From Brucella pseudogrignonensis (GTDB lineage: Bacteria; Pseudomonadota; Alphaproteobacteria; Rhizobiales; Rhizobiaceae), in contig NZ_NNRM01000043.1 of assembly GCF_002252525.1 (NCBI RefSeq), positions 1-64,000 of the forward strand: a DNA stretch of 64,000 bases. The letters are read 5' to 3'. This document shows, one piece after another, positions 18,401-27,290 of this stretch. A model generated the notes under the pieces. The model did no database searches. It saw only the letters and a list, made by a program, of their open reading frames with translations, and had not been told where the DNA came from. A program made the position numbers and the translations under genes. Within the stretch, counting starts at the first letter, position 1. Each line of letters begins with the position of its first letter.

Positions 18401-21400
18401 TTACATTTCTATACCAAAGCCCCGATCAATCCGCTGGCCGCGTGTTACCTGCTTCTGCAGCACACGGGCGATGCTTTGATCGCGATCAAGCTCCTGCCCG
18501 ATTCCAAGCTCCTTGCTGCGATGACGCACGATAGATTCTGCCTTTGGATCGCGTTCGAGGCGCTTTGCAAGGCCCTGCATCTGGCTTTCGATCTTGCCCC
18601 GCGCCTCGTCGTGTTGCCAGCCGCGAAGCTTCTGGCGCTGACCGCCCAGCTCCTGCCAGCGATTCACGAACCGCTCGGCCCTGACATTGGGGTCTTGCAG
18701 GGCGGCGTTTTCACGCTTCATGCCTGTGATGACATGGGCGACACGCTCCCGACCGGTAAGCTCGGTCATGGCGCGCGCCGTCTGTGGATCATGCCGCAGT
18801 GTCGAAACCATCAATTCTTCTGTCCCCGCGCGCACCTGGTCGAGTTGCTGGCCGGCCGCGTGCATCTCCTGCCGCTGCATGTCAAGAACCGGCAGGCCAT
18901 CACGTTGGTGCTGATCGAGCGACTGATAGGCCCGCACATAGCGGTCAATGGCTGCCTCAAGCGGCGACTGACGTCGTGATCGCTCGGCCAATCTGTCAGT
19001 ATCGGGGCGGTCTTGTACTGGCACCGACTGCAAGCTCGTCTCCCTTCCCGGCAGTTCTTCCCGCTGCTTGGACGACCCAGAACGCGCATTGAGCCTGAGG
19101 TCAGAGAACATACCACCGCGCTGTTTCTGGGCTTGCTGCGGCCGTTTCTGCTCGACCGGCGATCCACTCTCACCGGTGCTGTCCTGCTGCAGCCGCTCGG
19201 CCGCCGCGCCGCGCCCGAGTTTCAGGCCCTCGAACGAATTGCGGCGCTGTTGTCGATCACCGACGTTATCCGCGGCCGTTGATTCCCGCTCCGCACGTAG
19301 CCCGGCGCGCTCCGCCGGGATCTCGATCTCGCTTACGATCCCCATTTGCTCTGCGATCCCCCGCCGCTCGGCAAATTGGCGCGCGGCAAAGTCGCGGGTA
19401 TAGTCGAGTGTCGTTTCCTTCACGCCCGACCGTGACAGCTGATTTTTAAGCTGCTCATAAGCAAGATCGCCCGCATCTTGAACCTTCCAAGCGTTCCGGT
19501 GCGTCTCCGTTCCGTCTGGAAGGCGAACCGGCTCCGAACCGACATGTTGCAGGCCGATCCTGTCCCCAATCTGCAGTGCCTGTTTCGAAGCCTTCATGGC
19601 GCGCTCAAGATCTACGCCCCATAACGTGCGCTGCTCACCTTGATCGTTTTCAAGCGTCACGAAATAGCTCTGACTATTGCCTTCCTTGTGGTTGAACGGT
19701 GCGGCCCCATGTTCGACCAGACGACCCACAGCCAACGTTTGACCTACCTGCCGGCCAAGTTCCGATTTGCTGAACTCGTCCTGGCTCCCATAGAGCTGCA
19801 CTCCGTCGCGATGCCGGGTCATAGCGACGTAGGTTAGATGCCGGTCCATCGTTCTCGACGCCAGCACATAGGCACGATCCACGGTTGCGCCCTGATTTTT
19901 GTGAATTGTCGTCGCATAGCCGTGGTCGACCGCCTGATAGTCGTCCATCGGCACGCTGACGCTGCGCCCTTCCTTACCGCTCGCCCCGTCGAGCTGCGCG
20001 ACGATCCTGGGGCCAGCACCTGGTCGGCCGACCTCAACATGCTCGACGGTACCCAACATCCCGTTTTTTACGCCAAGGTCGCGATTGTTCTCAAGGAACA
20101 CGATGCGGTCGCCCGGGGCGAACTCGCGTTTGCCGTCGTTGGTCTGGAAGACCAGCCCCTCCCCGAGGGCGCCACGCGCCAGCTCGCCCTCGGACAGCCC
20201 CCGGCTATCGCCGGGCACGTTGTCCCGGGCCCGTAGCTCAGCTCTGATCGCGTCATTGATGGCGCGAACATCGGCCCGGCGATACGCCATCGCAATCCGG
20301 GTGCCGTCCGGACGCACTTGCGCGTCGGCAAGGTAATCACGCACGATCTGACCGCGCGCATCCTCGCCCGTCTCGGCAAAGCTGATATTGCCGCGATCCC
20401 GATAGGCGCTCAGACCCTCAGCCGTTCGGTGCGTGGCGAAGGCAACCGACGCGTCCCGCTGCCAGTCAATACGCTGCCTGCGTATCTGGGAAAGCTCGGC
20501 ATGACCGATTTCCTCGGTGATCGCCCGGAATGGTGCGCCGGCCCCGATTGCCTGTAGCTGCTCATGATCGCCGACAAGGACGATCTTCGCACCGCGTGCC
20601 TCGGCCTCGCCAATGAACCGGGCGAGCTGCCGGCTTCCCACCATGCCTGCTTCGTCGATCACAAACACATCACCGCGATTGAGCGTGCGACGGTCGTTCT
20701 GCCAACTCATGTCCCACGACGCCAGGGTGCGGCTCTGAACTCCAGAACTCTCCTCCAGACCCTCGGCTGCCTTGCCCGACAAGGCCGCACCGTGAACCCT
20801 GTAGCCTTCTGCCTCCCATGCCTCACGCGCCGCCGCCAGCATCGTGCTCTTGCCAGCACCCGCATAACCGACAACCGCAGCAATGCGCTCCGGCCCAGTG
20901 ACATGCTCAATCGCCCGCCGCTGCTCATCGGAGAGACGTGCAGCGTCGATAAGCCGATCGCGCTCACCGCGATCTAACTCACCCCGCTCGACCTTGTCAG
21001 CGGTATCGCTCGAAACGCTTGTCCGGATCGCAGCATCCTGACGCCCGATCGCTTGTTCGACATGCTTGCGATCGACACCATGATGATCGCTCAGCCTGTG
21101 GCTGTGCGACGCGTGCATCCGCTGCGCGCATTCGATCATACCGGATTCGATCTCGACCATTCCGCGCGTCGAATAACGCGCTAACTCGAATTCACCCGTC
21201 ACCGGATCATGGCTTTCCGCCTGTAGTTCAACAAGGGCCGATGACGCCATCACCTTGGCAAAGGCGCTCTGGAACTCTCCAATGTTATCGTTGATGTAGC
21301 GATGCAGCGCTCGCGCAACATCACGCCGATCAAAGACGCTTTTCTCTCCCGTGATGATTTCAAGAACCTGTTCCGGCTTCTCGCGGATCAGCTCCGAATT

Positions 21401-22138
21401 GCGCCGCGCGGCATCTTCATCCAGCCGCGACCGCGACACGACGAGACCACGCCGCTCCATCTGCGTCGCATGAACCCCCATATGCTCCGTCGGCGCAATC
21501 TCAAGACCCCGCTCCAGATGCGAACGGTGATCAATGCGAATATCATGTCCGGCCCGAGCAAGGCTTTCATTCGCAATCCCTTCCCATCGCATGCGGAGAT
21601 CACGAAGCTGCATATCCGTGGTTGGCAGATCCGCTGACAGAAGCCATTTGTTTTCACGCTCGAGAAGGTTCTTGTCAGCGAGACCATCCCCCCTCACCTG
21701 CCGTGTTGTCATCATTATATGCGCATGGTGGTTTCGAATGTCGCTGTCGTCTTGCGGCGCATGAATGGCGAAGTCGATTGCCGCGCCAAAACGATCGGCA
21801 AGCTCATGGGCGAAAATCCGCGTTGCCTCAAGCCGTTGATCCGCAGTCAGCTCATGCGGCAATGCAATTTCAAACTCGCGTGCGACACGTGCATCCTTGC
21901 GCTTTTCGCAAAGCTCGGCTGCATTCCATAAGGCTGAACGATCCCGCGCCCATTCCGCATCGACACCTTCCGGTAAGACGATCTCGGCATGTTCCACGCC
22001 GCTTTTGTTGGTGTAATCATGCGTAATTCCATCACGCTCATTCGTCAGCTTTGACGCCGAGCGATAGGCGCTGGCAGCAACAGCACTTCGTCCCCTGGAT
22101 CGGGAAATCGGCTTCATACTCAGATGATAGATCGCCAC
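18401..22138 (-). CDS. traA: Ti-type conjugative relaxase/helicase TraA (MobQ family)
   Basis: Relaxase that nicks oriT, stays bound to the 5' end and unwinds DNA for transfer; 1245 residues, within the usual 1100-1550. The N-terminal MobA/MobL relaxase domain (about 1-220) starts AIYHLSMKPISRSRGRSAVA and contains the metal-binding histidine cluster NHHAHIMMTTR. A RecD/TraI-like helicase follows with Walker A GYAGAGKST (about 428-436) and Walker B VFVIDEAGMVGS. The long C-terminal part is helical. GTG 22138 was chosen because conserved sequence starts at AIYHLS and an AGGA site lies eight bases before; a longer frame to 22162 adds unconserved residues. The gene is divergent from the small Tra gene and traG, with oriT in between, as in Ti plasmids. 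Confidence 0.9.
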   Translation of the reverse strand: MAIYHLSMKPISRSRGRSAVAASAYRSASKLTNERDGITHDYTNKSGVEHAEIVLPEGVDAEWARDRSALWNAAELCEKRKDARVAREFEIALPHELTADQRLEATRIFAHELADRFGAAIDFAIHAPQDDSDIRNHHAHIMMTTRQVRGDGLADKNLLERENKWLLSADLPTTDMQLRDLRMRWEGIANESLARAGHDIRIDHRSHLERGLEIAPTEHMGVHATQMERRGLVVSRSRLDEDAARRNSELIREKPEQVLEIITGEKSVFDRRDVARALHRYINDNIGEFQSAFAKVMASSALVELQAESHDPVTGEFELARYSTRGMVEIESGMIECAQRMHASHSHRLSDHHGVDRKHVEQAIGRQDAAIRTSVSSDTADKVERGELDRGERDRLIDAARLSDEQRRAIEHVTGPERIAAVVGYAGAGKSTMLAAAREAWEAEGYRVHGAALSGKAAEGLEESSGVQSRTLASWDMSWQNDRRTLNRGDVFVIDEAGMVGSRQLARFIGEAEARGAKIVLVGDHEQLQAIGAGAPFRAITEEIGHAELSQIRRQRIDWQRDASVAFATHRTAEGLSAYRDRGNISFAETGEDARGQIVRDYLADAQVRPDGTRIAMAYRRADVRAINDAIRAELRARDNVPGDSRGLSEGELARGALGEGLVFQTNDGKREFAPGDRIVFLENNRDLGVKNGMLGTVEHVEVGRPGAGPRIVAQLDGASGKEGRSVSVPMDDYQAVDHGYATTIHKNQGATVDRAYVLASRTMDRHLTYVAMTRHRDGVQLYGSQDEFSKSELGRQVGQTLAVGRLVEHGAAPFNHKEGNSQSYFVTLENDQGEQRTLWGVDLERAMKASKQALQIGDRIGLQHVGSEPVRLPDGTETHRNAWKVQDAGDLAYEQLKNQLSRSGVKETTLDYTRDFAARQFAERRGIAEQMGIVSEIEIPAERAGLRAERESTAADNVGDRQQRRNSFEGLKLGRGAAAERLQQDSTGESGSPVEQKRPQQAQKQRGGMFSDLRLNARSGSSKQREELPGRETSLQSVPVQDRPDTDRLAERSRRQSPLEAAIDRYVRAYQSLDQHQRDGLPVLDMQRQEMHAAGQQLDQVRAGTEELMVSTLRHDPQTARAMTELTGRERVAHVITGMKRENAALQDPNVRAERFVNRWQELGGQRQKLRGWQHDEARGKIESQMQGLAKRLERDPKAESIVRHRSKELGIGQELDRDQSIARVLQKQVTRGQRIDRGFGIEM

Positions 22139-22197
22139 ACAACTATCCTCAGCCCCAAACAAATAAATCTGTCCATGAAATGAGCTTAAACCGCTCT

Positions 22198-22227
22198 GAG
22201 TTGCGAAGCAACTCGTAAGTGCGCCCT
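22198..22227 (+). other. oriT: Origin of transfer (oriT): hairpin plus RSF1010-type nick core
   Basis: A perfect seven-base inverted repeat GAGTTGC - GAA - GCAACTC (22198-22214) is followed at once by GTAAGTGCGCCCT (22215-22227). TAAGTGCG/CCCT is the nick core of the RSF1010 (MobQ) family, so cleavage would fall between 22223 and 22224. It lies 60 bases upstream of the traA start in the divergent intergenic region. The match is seen directly; nicking is inferred from family knowledge. Confidence 0.8.
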
Positions 22228-22240
22228 TAATTTTTCATTC

Positions 22241-22690
22241 GCTTTGCTCTCTCAACTCTCGGTGATAACCTGCAGCAGCATCGATGCTTTAAAACTGAAG
22301 TTAATCCTGGCTGCAATGACCGAAGTTTTGGATTGGCGATGAAGCAGGGTGAACGTCGCTGCTCAGATCAAAACCTCGCAACAATGAGGGCGGTTTTAAA
22401 TGACCGAATACACCAATGAGAGATCCGCATTCAAACGGCTGAGGGACGTGTATCTGTGAGCTCGGATATCCCAGCTGGATGCACGCAGGCGGTTGACAAC
22501 GTTATGGCGACAGTTTTCAAAGTAATAATGAGATTCTCAGGATCATCTTTCCGGCGACCAGTACACGGCATGAAATGCCGCCACAGCCGATGATCCACAC
22601 TTTCTGCCGTAAGTTCGTAGCCATTGCCGCTACATGAAGTTGGCGAAAGCCGTAGTAAGGGAAACTATTCCAAGCTCAATGAGATTCTAA
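22241..22690. other. Intergenic part of the oriT region
   Basis: About 450 bases between the oriT core and the small Tra gene, with no gene recognised. It should hold promoters for the divergent tra transcripts and accessory relaxosome sites, but I see no clear conserved repeats beyond the oriT hairpin. Confidence 0.4.
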
Positions 22691-22702
22691 GGGAGTAGAA
22701 GT

Positions 22703-22996
22703 GTGGCACGCAAATCCATCGAAGAACGTCTGGCCCAGCTGGATGCGCAGCGTTCCGCTTTGAAAGCCAGACTATCGAAACAGGAGCGCGCCAACGATAC
22801 ACGCCGAAAGGTGCTGCTTGGCGCGCTAGTGCTGCATCGCGTTGAAAGCGGAAACGATGAGGAACTTTCCCAACGCCTGAAAGAATGGCTGAAGAATGAG
22901 CTGCCCGTGTTTCTGACGCGCGAAGCCGACAGGATACTGTTTGCTGATCTGATCGGGAAAACGTCCAACCGTGCAAGCAACGAAGGAGCGGGTTAA
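22703..22996 (+). CDS. TraC/TraD-like small mobilisation protein
   Basis: A 97-residue basic, helical protein. The N-terminal coiled coil (SIEERLAQLDAQRSALKARL) leads into KQERANDTRRKVLLGALVLH, which resembles the RKxxTRRLIxLGALV block of TraD (PF06412) and related relaxosome proteins; the C-terminal part (FLTREADRILFADLI) is less typical. It seems to combine features of the small Ti TraC and TraD proteins. GTG 22703 follows GGGAG. The stop overlaps the traG ATG by one base (TAATG). Role: probably helps the relaxase at oriT. Confidence 0.65.
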   Translation: MARKSIEERLAQLDAQRSALKARLSKQERANDTRRKVLLGALVLHRVESGNDEELSQRLKEWLKNELPVFLTREADRILFADLIGKTSNRASNEGAG

Positions 22997-24660
22997 TGAA
23001 TCAGGCGACACTTGCATGCGCAGCGTTCAGGAACATGCTGCGTGCTGCTGCGCGAGATCCGCTGTGGGCATTGGTTTCCCTTCTTTCTGTTCCATTCCGT
23101 TTTGGAAGAACGATCTTTCAGGTAGGCATCTTCTATTTCGTTGTCGTTTTTGTGTTCGCTTTCATCCTGGAATATGCGATGCGTTCTCTCAATATCGACC
23201 GCGGTGATACGCTCTGGTATGTGGGAAATACTGCCTTTACAGCATTCGTACTTCTCCTCTTGTTCCGCCTCATCACCAATCCGCTAATTAATCATTTCGG
23301 GGATCCTGACGGCGAAACCCACGGGTCTGCCCGCTTCGCCACCGATAAGGAAACCGCTGCCCGCACCCGCACCGATTCCGGTCTGCTCATCGGCCGCGAC
23401 CCGAAGTCCGCAAAACTGCTTCGCTATGAAGGCCCGGCCCATCTGCTCACAATGGCACCGACGCGTACCGGTAAGGGCGTGGGAACAATTATCCCGAACC
23501 TGCTCATCACCGATCGATCTGTAATCTGTATCGATCCAAAGGGCGAAAACGCCAAGGTCACCGTCCGCGCCCGACAGCAATTTGGCCCCGTTCATGTCCT
23601 CGATCCCTTCGGTGTTACCGGTCAGCCCTCCGCTGCCTTCAATCCACTCGACAATCTCGATCCCACAGGGCTCGATGTCGCAGAAGATGCAACCACGCTA
23701 GCCGACGCCCTCGTATTCGATGAACCGGGCATGAGTGGGGATGCGCACTGGAATGAGGAAGCGAAAGCACTCATTGCCGGTTTGATCCTTCATATTGTCG
23801 CCAGCGAGCCGCGCGACAGGCGAAACCTCGCCACCCTGCGAGACTATCTCACCCTCCCCCCTGAAGCTTTCGTAGCCCTCCTGAAAGAAATGCAGGCCTC
23901 AACAGCGTCAGCTGGTTTGATTGCCCGCGCCGCAAACCGCCATTTTGGTAAATCCGATCGGGAAGGTGCTGGCGTACTTTCCGCCGCGCAGCGTCATACC
24001 CATTTTCTCGACAGTCCACGCATGGCTACGATCCTCGCCAGATCTGATTTTCGCTTTGCTGATCTCAAGCACCGCAATATCTCGGTGTTTCTCGTCCTTC
24101 CCCCCGATCGGCTCGCCACCTACTCTCGCTGGCTGCGCTTGCTCGTCGCGCAAAGCCTGACCGACATGGCCCGGGATCAAGCCAAACCGGTTACCCCGGT
24201 TCTCTATCTGTTGGATGAGTTCGCAGCCCTTGGCCACCTGGCACCGGTGGAACGCGCAATGGGGCTTATGGCAGGCTACGGTGTCCAGCTCTGGCCCATC
24301 CTGCAGGACATTCACCAGCTTCGCGCCACCTACGGAAAGCGCGCTGGCACCTTTCTATCGAATGCTGGCGTCCTGCAAGTCTTCGGTGTCAACGATCACG
24401 ACAGCGCCCAATTCGTCTCCGATTTGCTCGGACAGGAAACCGTGGTTTTCCAGACCATGAGCCGGGCACTCGATTCACAACAGTCTGGTATTTCTCACGC
24501 CCAACACCATACAGCGCGTGCCTTGCTCACCCCCGATGAGGTCCGCAATCTTCAGCCACATCTCGAACTGCTCTTCCTCGCAGGCCAACGGCCGATCGTC
24601 GCCAACAAGATCGCATATTATGCCGATGCTGAATTCAGAGGACTGTATGACGGTCACTGA
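22996..24660 (+). CDS. traG: Type IV coupling protein TraG (VirD4 family)
   Basis: Inner-membrane hexameric ATPase that links the TraA-DNA complex to the type IV secretion channel. 554 residues, slightly shorter than Ti TraG. Two N-terminal membrane segments (about 35-60 and 73-95) precede the cytoplasmic motor with Walker A APTRTGKGVG (about 155-164), Walker B LYLLDEFAALG (about 404-414) and the conserved NDHDSAQFVSDLLG region near 470. It is coupled to the upstream small tra gene. No trb or virB mating-pore genes follow, so it must work with a pore encoded elsewhere or after mobilisation by a helper. Confidence 0.9.
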   Translation: MNQATLACAAFRNMLRAAARDPLWALVSLLSVPFRFGRTIFQVGIFYFVVVFVFAFILEYAMRSLNIDRGDTLWYVGNTAFTAFVLLLLFRLITNPLINHFGDPDGETHGSARFATDKETAARTRTDSGLLIGRDPKSAKLLRYEGPAHLLTMAPTRTGKGVGTIIPNLLITDRSVICIDPKGENAKVTVRARQQFGPVHVLDPFGVTGQPSAAFNPLDNLDPTGLDVAEDATTLADALVFDEPGMSGDAHWNEEAKALIAGLILHIVASEPRDRRNLATLRDYLTLPPEAFVALLKEMQASTASAGLIARAANRHFGKSDREGAGVLSAAQRHTHFLDSPRMATILARSDFRFADLKHRNISVFLVLPPDRLATYSRWLRLLVAQSLTDMARDQAKPVTPVLYLLDEFAALGHLAPVERAMGLMAGYGVQLWPILQDIHQLRATYGKRAGTFLSNAGVLQVFGVNDHDSAQFVSDLLGQETVVFQTMSRALDSQQSGISHAQHHTARALLTPDEVRNLQPHLELLFLAGQRPIVANKIAYYADAEFRGLYDGH

Positions 24661-24780
24661 GCGGTTCACGACCCCTTGGACGAGAGGCGCGCAGCGAGAG
24701 TTAAAAGCATGATTATTTTGACTAAATCATTATCGGCAAAAAGGTCGATCCATTTAACGCTGTGATAACAGGAGGAACAT

Positions 24781-25905
24781 ATGTTTCGCTATTTAGCACG
24801 CAGACATGATCGCAAGCACATTATAAAATCATTACAACGTCAAAAGCTCATCGAACACAGGTCTATAAAGTTTAAGTATGATAGCTCATTGACATTCGCA
24901 GTTCACAAGAAAGAAGCAAAAAGCGTCGACAGCATAGAGTTAGAGCTCGATGAAAATTTCAACGCGCAGGCATTTTTCTCTCCTATTTTGCCGCCTGAAC
25001 CACTAAGCGAAAGCACAGACCAGGTTGTTTTCCAATCTGACATCACGACTGAAGAGGAAGAGAATAATATATTTGAATGCGAGATAACTGACAGCGGAAC
25101 GAAAGAACACGCTATCGTTGTCTTTCATCATTGGTACGCACGCAATCGTTATTCCGCATTCGCAAAATTTTTCGCAGCTAGGGGTATCACCGTTGTCGAG
25201 GCTACCCTTCCGTATCACTTCAGGCGTGGTTCTGACGACTTCTCCGAAGAAAAGCTTTTGAATGCCGATATAAACCTTACCATCCGTTCGATGCGCCAGG
25301 CGGTTCTGGATGGCCGCAAACTTGTACGTTGGCTCGGTAAGCAGGGATACTATAAAATCTCCGTGGTAGGGATGTGTATAGGTGGCTTGGTTGCAGGTCT
25401 CATCGCTGCGCACGAAGAAAAAGTGCGTAAGGCAGTCCTGATGGTATCGCCAGCTAAACCCGCCGAACTGGTATGGACTGCGGAAACTTTAAGAGGGCTG
25501 CGTAGCCGTATCGAGCCAGCAATGTCTTTAGACGAATTGAAAAGCGCTTGGGGTCTAATCGATCTTGAAAATCATCTTTCAAGGCTAACACGACCTCACC
25601 TGAATATAATGTTTGTGTTAGGAAAAGACGATACGATCGTATGTCCAAATCTTTCGGATCGGGTAGTTGATGTGTTAGAAAAAGGTGCTCGTAGACCTGA
25701 AGTTTTACGTCTGAATTGCGGCCATTCGTCCGTCGGAATCTTTCCTTTTAATTTAATCGCGGCCCATAGGGTACTGCGATTTTTGAAAGATTGGCCAACT
25801 TTAGCTGAGTTGTGGGATGTTCGGAACTTCCGCTACGACTTTAGCGAATTGCCTAGCCGTCGTCAGCGCACCAAGATACGAAGATTCATGAACTTCTCGC
25901 AATAA
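24781..25905 (+). CDS. Alpha/beta hydrolase, ABHD18-like, with Cys at the nucleophile position
   Basis: A 374-residue hydrolase without a signal peptide. The oxyanion region VVFHHWYARNR (about 119-129), nucleophile elbow VVGMCIGGLVAG (about 197-208), acid GKDDTIVCPN and histidine CGHSSVGIFP follow the alpha/beta hydrolase order. The elbow reads G-x-C-x-G, so the likely triad is Cys-Asp-His, as in dienelactone hydrolase, unlike the usual Ser. A strong AGGAGG site precedes ATG 24781. The gene is AT-richer than the tra genes beside it, suggesting separate acquisition. Substrate unknown. Confidence 0.7.
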   Translation: MFRYLARRHDRKHIIKSLQRQKLIEHRSIKFKYDSSLTFAVHKKEAKSVDSIELELDENFNAQAFFSPILPPEPLSESTDQVVFQSDITTEEEENNIFECEITDSGTKEHAIVVFHHWYARNRYSAFAKFFAARGITVVEATLPYHFRRGSDDFSEEKLLNADINLTIRSMRQAVLDGRKLVRWLGKQGYYKISVVGMCIGGLVAGLIAAHEEKVRKAVLMVSPAKPAELVWTAETLRGLRSRIEPAMSLDELKSAWGLIDLENHLSRLTRPHLNIMFVLGKDDTIVCPNLSDRVVDVLEKGARRPEVLRLNCGHSSVGIFPFNLIAAHRVLRFLKDWPTLAELWDVRNFRYDFSELPSRRQRTKIRRFMNFSQ

Positions 25906-26173
25906 TATGGACACGGTGTCCAGCCCAATCTGCTTGAAAAATGTAGGCTTCGCTCACGCGGGTCAGCGAACCGCAGAATATCACGATTGTCGGGTGGTTT
26001 GGATGGAACTTGCACACGACGGTAAACGTCAGTTTGAACACTGAACCGTCTACACCTGTTTTCGCATTAGAGGCGGAAAAGACGTCGCTCCCGGCCATGA
26101 AGATTGATATGAAAAGAAGAATAAATCACTTTTCTGAAATGCTATTATAACGGAGCATCTCTTAGCGATCACC

Positions 26174-26686
26174 GTGATGGCGCTGAAAACGAGGGAGTTG
26201 AAAGTGAAAAGTGAGTCACTAGATTACTCAAACGAGCATTCCTTGGAAAAAACCAATGATCCTGAAATCGATAAGCCAATCTTTAGGCGTCCTGGTTTTA
26301 ACGGGATAAGTACGTTTGAAGAAATCGATCATCGGCTTGCGAAGTACCTCCGCGAAGCGCGTGAACAGGCGCGCCTCAAACAAGCCGACTTTGCCCCTCT
26401 AATAGGGCTTTCGACACCGGTTTATGGCCGATATGAACGGGCATTTTCAAAGCTTCATGTCACTCGCATGATTCATATCTGCGAAGTGCTCGGCGTTATA
26501 CCCATCGATATGCTTTATGAAGCAGCGCCTCATTTGTGGGGCAATAGTGAGGAGGAAGCCAAAGAACGCGTGGAACTTGCGAAACTCTTGGCAAATCTTC
26601 CGCATAGCTTGCTGCGTGATCTGCTCCCCGTGGTTAGAACACTCTCCAACCTGCAGAGCCAGGTCGATGCCAAACTCATAACCTGA
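26174..26686 (+). CDS. XRE-family helix-turn-helix regulator
   Basis: Predicted DNA-binding protein of 170 residues with a central HTH_3 domain (about 60-115: LAKYLREAREQARLKQADFA, PLIGLSTPVYGRYERAFSKL). A charged N-terminus and a helical C-terminal tail flank it. Either ATG 26174 or GTG 26201 may be the start; the latter lies after a GAGGGAG site, so the protein may be nine residues shorter. No obvious partner gene; the sequence downstream to 26876 holds no gene. Regulatory target unknown. Confidence 0.7.
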   Translation: MMALKTRELKVKSESLDYSNEHSLEKTNDPEIDKPIFRRPGFNGISTFEEIDHRLAKYLREAREQARLKQADFAPLIGLSTPVYGRYERAFSKLHVTRMIHICEVLGVIPIDMLYEAAPHLWGNSEEEAKERVELAKLLANLPHSLLRDLLPVVRTLSNLQSQVDAKLIT

Positions 26687-26876
26687 ATTCAACGCCATCG
26701 CAGTCGAGATTGCCCGTTCCATGGAACAACGTAACAGCCGTCACAACTTCATGTATTTTATTCGAACCAACTACCGCTGACGGCAGCATAGCCGCTTACC
26801 ACTTCAGTTTTCAGAATTGCGGGGGACGGCAACTGCCTAAATCGCTGGGGCGTCTGGCCGGTTTGAATGTCGGATG

Positions 26877-27290
26877 TTATGGTTCTACGATTAAAGTGAC
26901 GAACAACTTCTCAAAAATATCGGTCAAGCTTGATAACCTCGTCAAGTTTAAGGCTGGGGCGTCGGTCTCGAGATTGAGGTGGACTGCCCTGTCGTAAACA
27001 GCGACGCATTCCTTGTTTGTAATGCGAGACATATAAATGATGCCGTCGAATTCGGTTTGGTCGTAGATTTCCTGACTTAATCGTCTACCTGCGGCTTGAG
27101 CCTTTGCGCGTACGGTATCGGTCGATATTCCAAGCAGGCTGGCGCCCTCATAGCGCAAGTCGAGCAAAAATAGCGGCTTCGGATTACGGATCACAGCAAT
27201 TGAATAGCGGCAATCTTTCGACCAGCACCGACGCCATTTTATGCCGTCTTCCTCAATTGACCGCTCGATCAATGGACTGCTTTTGCAGGT
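26877..27290 (-). pseudogene. RES-domain protein, C-terminal fragment
   Basis: RES proteins are NAD-degrading toxins or phosphorylases. What remains matches the latter half: PKPLFLLDLRYEGASLLGIS, then RRLSQEIYDQTEFDGIIYMS and RITNKECVAVYDRAV. The first half of the domain, with the catalytic Arg and Tyr, is not recognisable upstream; there the frame overlaps the start of the opposite-strand L,D-transpeptidase gene. No RES antitoxin gene is found. Probably a non-functional remainder. Confidence 0.6.
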
